A stretch of DNA of 64,000 nt from Verrucomicrobiia bacterium (lineage in GTDB: Bacteria > Verrucomicrobiota > Verrucomicrobiia > Limisphaerales > JADLHS01): NCBI GenBank assembly GCA_011525685.1, contig WYBW01000022.1, positions 310,001 through 374,000 on the forward strand, given 5' to 3'. The notes beneath the pieces are model-generated. The model was not told where the DNA came from. It worked only from the letters and a program-made list of their open reading frames with translations, and searched no databases. Below are positions 61,737-64,000 of the stretch, one piece after another. The position numbers and the translations under genes are program-made. Each line of letters starts with the position of its first letter. Within the stretch, counting starts at the first letter, position 1.

Positions 61737-62939
61737 TCAGGCCATCCGACTTCGAATTGCTTCTGCATTTTCGATGACGAACCGGATCAAGTCGCAAATC
61801 ACCTGGATGTCCGATTCCCCCACGGCCGTTCCGTTGGGAAGACTCATAACGCGCGTGGTCAGCCTCTCCGTCTCGGGCAACAGCAACCCCGCGTGCGGAA
61901 AATAAGAGCGATAGGGTTCCATGCGATGACATCCCGGATGAAAGTAACGCCGGGCGCGAACGTTCTCCGCGTGAAGGATTCGCACCAGTTCATCGCGGCT
62001 GATGCCCGAGACCGTGTCCTCCACCTCGACAATAACGTACTGAAAGTTGGCGCGTTCGGATTCCTCATAGCCGATCAGGCTAATGCCGGGCAAACCCTCC
62101 AATCCCAAGCGATAGCGGCCATGATTTCTCCGGTTGATGGCGATGAACTCGTCCAGGCTTTCCAGATTGGTCAACCCCATCGCAGCGGACACTTCGCTCA
62201 TCTTGCCGTTCGTGCCGATGTAAATGACGTTGTCCAGACCCGCGAACCCAAAATTCTTCATCAAGCGAGCTCTCTCCGCCAGTCGGTCGTCGTTGGTCAC
62301 AACCGCGCCACCCTCGAAGGTGTTGAAAAACTTGGTTGCGTGGAAGCTGAAGACTTCCGCATCGCCAAAACTGCCCACACTCCGCCCTTGATAAGAGCAA
62401 GCAAAGGCGTGCGAGGCGTCAAACATCAGTCGAAGTCCCCGGCGGCGGGCAATCTCGGTCAGGGCCAGGGCATCGCAACCTCGCCCCCAGGTATGCACGC
62501 CGATGATTCCCGTCGTGCGCGGTGTGATCAACGCCTCAACCTTTCGCGGATCAATGTTGTGTGTCTGGGAATCCACATCGCAGAAAACCGGGGTGATTTC
62601 CTGCCATTGCAGTGCGTGGGCCGTGGCAACGAAGGTGAAGGACGGGATGATTACCTCCCCCCGCAACTCCAGGGCACGGGTGGCAATTTCCAAGGCCACC
62701 GTGCCGTTGCACATGCAAATGCAGTGTTTTACCCCAAGCAGGGATGCAATCTTCGCTTCCAGTTCCTTGACGAAGGGACCATTGTTAGTCAACCAGCGCC
62801 GTTCCAGCAGGTCACCGACCCGGCTCAGGAATCGCTCCTGATGACCAATGTTGGGGCGACCAACGTGAAGGGTCTCGGCGAAAGCAGGCAGGCCGCCAAA
62901 CACGGCAAGATCCGCTACCGAGGTCTTGTTCATGTGCAT
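61737..62939 (-). CDS. DegT/DnrJ/EryC1/StrS sugar aminotransferase
   Basis: A 400-residue PLP enzyme that aminates keto-sugars linked to a nucleotide. ERRWLTNNGPFVKELEAKIASLLGVKHCICMCNGTVALEIATRAL, EVIIPSFTFVATAHAL, FDASHAFACSYQGRSVGSFGDAEVFSFHATKFFNTFEGGAVV (PLP Lys near residue 200), and NGKMSEVSAAMGLTNLE are the family marks. The His-Ala-Thr-Lys context is usual for the group. The product sugar is unknown. It is 66 bp downstream of the sulfotransferase gene on the same strand and probably belongs to the same polysaccharide unit. Confidence 0.93.
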   Translation of the reverse strand: MHMNKTSVADLAVFGGLPAFAETLHVGRPNIGHQERFLSRVGDLLERRWLTNNGPFVKELEAKIASLLGVKHCICMCNGTVALEIATRALELRGEVIIPSFTFVATAHALQWQEITPVFCDVDSQTHNIDPRKVEALITPRTTGIIGVHTWGRGCDALALTEIARRRGLRLMFDASHAFACSYQGRSVGSFGDAEVFSFHATKFFNTFEGGAVVTNDDRLAERARLMKNFGFAGLDNVIYIGTNGKMSEVSAAMGLTNLESLDEFIAINRRNHGRYRLGLEGLPGISLIGYEESERANFQYVIVEVEDTVSGISRDELVRILHAENVRARRYFHPGCHRMEPYRSYFPHAGLLLPETERLTTRVMSLPNGTAVGESDIQVICDLIRFVIENAEAIRSRMA

Positions 62940-63005
62940 GTCACTTGATGAAACTGCCGCCGCGCCGCAGCACCTGGGTGCAGCCGGTTCATTCGGTGGC
63001 GGCTT

Positions 63006-63857
63006 TCAGGCGTCCAAAAACACATCCAGGTTCGTACCTTCAAGTTCCCGCGTGATTTCCTCCGCAATGGTGTTGGGGAGCGACGTTCGCCATTCATCAT
63101 CATTATCCCGCGCTCGAAACACACTGTAGCGGTCGCTATCCTTCGCCTTTGCAATGTCGCGGGAGCGTTCCAGAAATTTTCGCGTCTGCACAGGTAAATC
63201 CAGACCCAGCGTCTGGAAAAGTCTGGCGGTGTTTTCAATCGGATCTCTCAACAATTCGGCATAGCGAATCAAAGTCACCCGCTGCGGATACGCGGCTGCC
63301 AAGTGAACGAAGAGACGAACTGCCTCTTTCCAGCGCTCAAAGCCATTGTATTCCTCGGGCCGATTCAGGTTCTTCCGAAGCGCGTAGCGCCATTCCTCTT
63401 CAATTTGCCAACCCGCCTCCGCCCGAAATTCCTTTGGAGACTTCCACCAGGAGCAAATCGTGGCGCGGGGGTCTCGCACCAAAAGAAAAACATGCGGGGC
63501 GGGATGTTTCCGCAGCAGATTCGGGAGGATCCCATGATACCGCACCTCCTTGTAGGCGACATGCGTTGGCGACTCCTTGCGAAAGACCGGCAGCAATCCC
63601 TTGGCGCGCGCCTCCTGTTGATCCAAGAATGGATCGTTTGTCTTGAGGAGCAAATCAAAAAACTCCTGGATCTCATCACGCGATGCAGCCCCCGTGATAC
63701 ATTCCTTCAACGCAAAGGAAAACAGCGGCTGAAATTTGTAGCAAACGCGCGGGTGGCTGTTGAAAATCTCACCCAGCCAGGACGTCCCCGACCGCGGAAG
63801 ACCGTGGATACAAAACGGGACAGCGGTTGACAAATCAGGTGGGCGGTTCGGCTGCAT
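63006..63857 (-). CDS. PAPS-dependent sulfotransferase
   Basis: 283 residues. The 5'-phosphosulfate-binding loop is FCIHGLPRSGTSWLGEIF (about residues 15-32); the 3'-phosphate-binding part is VFLLVRDPRATICSWWKSP (about 124). RYAELLRDPIENTARLFQTLGLDL is the usual C-terminal helix pair of the sulfotransferase family. It would sulfate a sugar of the nearby polysaccharide from PAPS. Its start overlaps the end of the next upstream gene by about 22 bp. Confidence 0.9.
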   Translation of the reverse strand: MQPNRPPDLSTAVPFCIHGLPRSGTSWLGEIFNSHPRVCYKFQPLFSFALKECITGAASRDEIQEFFDLLLKTNDPFLDQQEARAKGLLPVFRKESPTHVAYKEVRYHGILPNLLRKHPAPHVFLLVRDPRATICSWWKSPKEFRAEAGWQIEEEWRYALRKNLNRPEEYNGFERWKEAVRLFVHLAAAYPQRVTLIRYAELLRDPIENTARLFQTLGLDLPVQTRKFLERSRDIAKAKDSDRYSVFRARDNDDEWRTSLPNTIAEEITRELEGTNLDVFLDA

Positions 63858-64000
63858 GTATCATCGTGATTGGCCGGAGGTGGCATCCTGTGTAAATGCG
63901 GCGCGCCTCAAACAGCTCTGAGCGCTCGGCAGCGGATTCCGTGCCCGCCACGGCCATGACCTTGCGTGCGTTCTCAGAATCATACCAGCTTGTATTGCGC
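63835..64000 (-). CDS. C-terminal fragment of an unrecognised upstream gene
   Basis: The minus-strand frame is open from the window edge to a TGA at 63835 and gives about 54 residues: NTSWYDSENARKVMAVAGTE, SAAERSELFEARRIYTGCHLR and a short tail. The composition is coding-like (Glu/Ala/Arg-rich helix). It overlaps the sulfotransferase start by 23 bp. Too short to name. Confidence 0.4.
   Translation of the reverse strand, partial: RNTSWYDSENARKVMAVAGTESAAERSELFEARRIYTGCHLRPITMIHAAEPPT

Overview
The window reads as chromosomal DNA of a free-living Gram-negative bacterium of the Verrucomicrobiota, probably near the Pedosphaera/Limisphaerales group. This is inferred from gene types rather than from any marker gene. 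The pointers are DUF1080, GH31, sialidase and acetyl-xylan-esterase-like secreted enzymes, very large LamG/propeller surface proteins, paralogous one-domain prepilins, a tagaturonate epimerase-type protein, an McsA-McsB-ClpC operon, and GC-rich DNA full of small palindromic repeats.

Layout. 1-5.0 kb: tail of a class II cytochrome c, proA, a Uma2-type nuclease, an unrecognised possible ATP-grasp-like protein and an ATP-cone nucleoside kinase, all on the + strand. 5.1-8.5 kb: minus-strand DUF1080 and GH31 proteins with a YpsA/molybdenum-carrier-like gene. 8.5-11.1 kb: small genes (2Fe-2S ferredoxin, DUF2784, secreted beta-sandwich, FHA plus zinc finger). 11.5-16.8 kb: glpK, a TM2 protein, a broken quinoprotein relic, and a tagaturonate epimerase with a PfkB-type kinase (hexuronate use). 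17.3-30.7 kb: a four-gene operon of a PPIase lipoprotein and three secreted proteins, one of 3068 residues. 30.7-36.1 kb: Na+/solute symporter with sialidase, tRNA-Thr, and a secreted esterase. 36.3-42.6 kb: an RHS polymorphic-toxin locus with an immunity-like gene, a detached secreted toxin-like domain and a second immunity-like gene; the RHS reading frame is split by a one-base shift. 43.0-48.1 kb: ilvE-mcsA-mcsB-clpC. 48.1-50.0 kb: tRNA-Glu and a secreted ADP-ribosylglycohydrolase. 50-55 kb: a response regulator and three prepilin paralogues separated by long stretches of hairpin repeats. 55-64 kb: envelope polysaccharide genes (LTA-synthase-like, GDP-fucose synthase, glycosyltransferases, sugar aminotransferase, sulfotransferase).

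The least explained signal is non-coding. Intergenic DNA carries strings of short GC-rich hairpins, mostly with 3- or 4-base loops. Copies of one unit keep the loop and differ by paired, compensating changes in the stem, and units sit in inverted pairs with inverted ends. Three types recur: a TTCC-loop pair, a modular four-hairpin unit built on a TCGCAGCGCGA core, and a roughly 245-bp hairpin string present twice. Separately, heptanucleotide arrays of different sequence occur inside genes (proA and its neighbours) and just before or in the starts of others. The pattern suggests selection on the fold rather than on the sequence.

Functional calls rest on motif recognition by eye; no database search was run.
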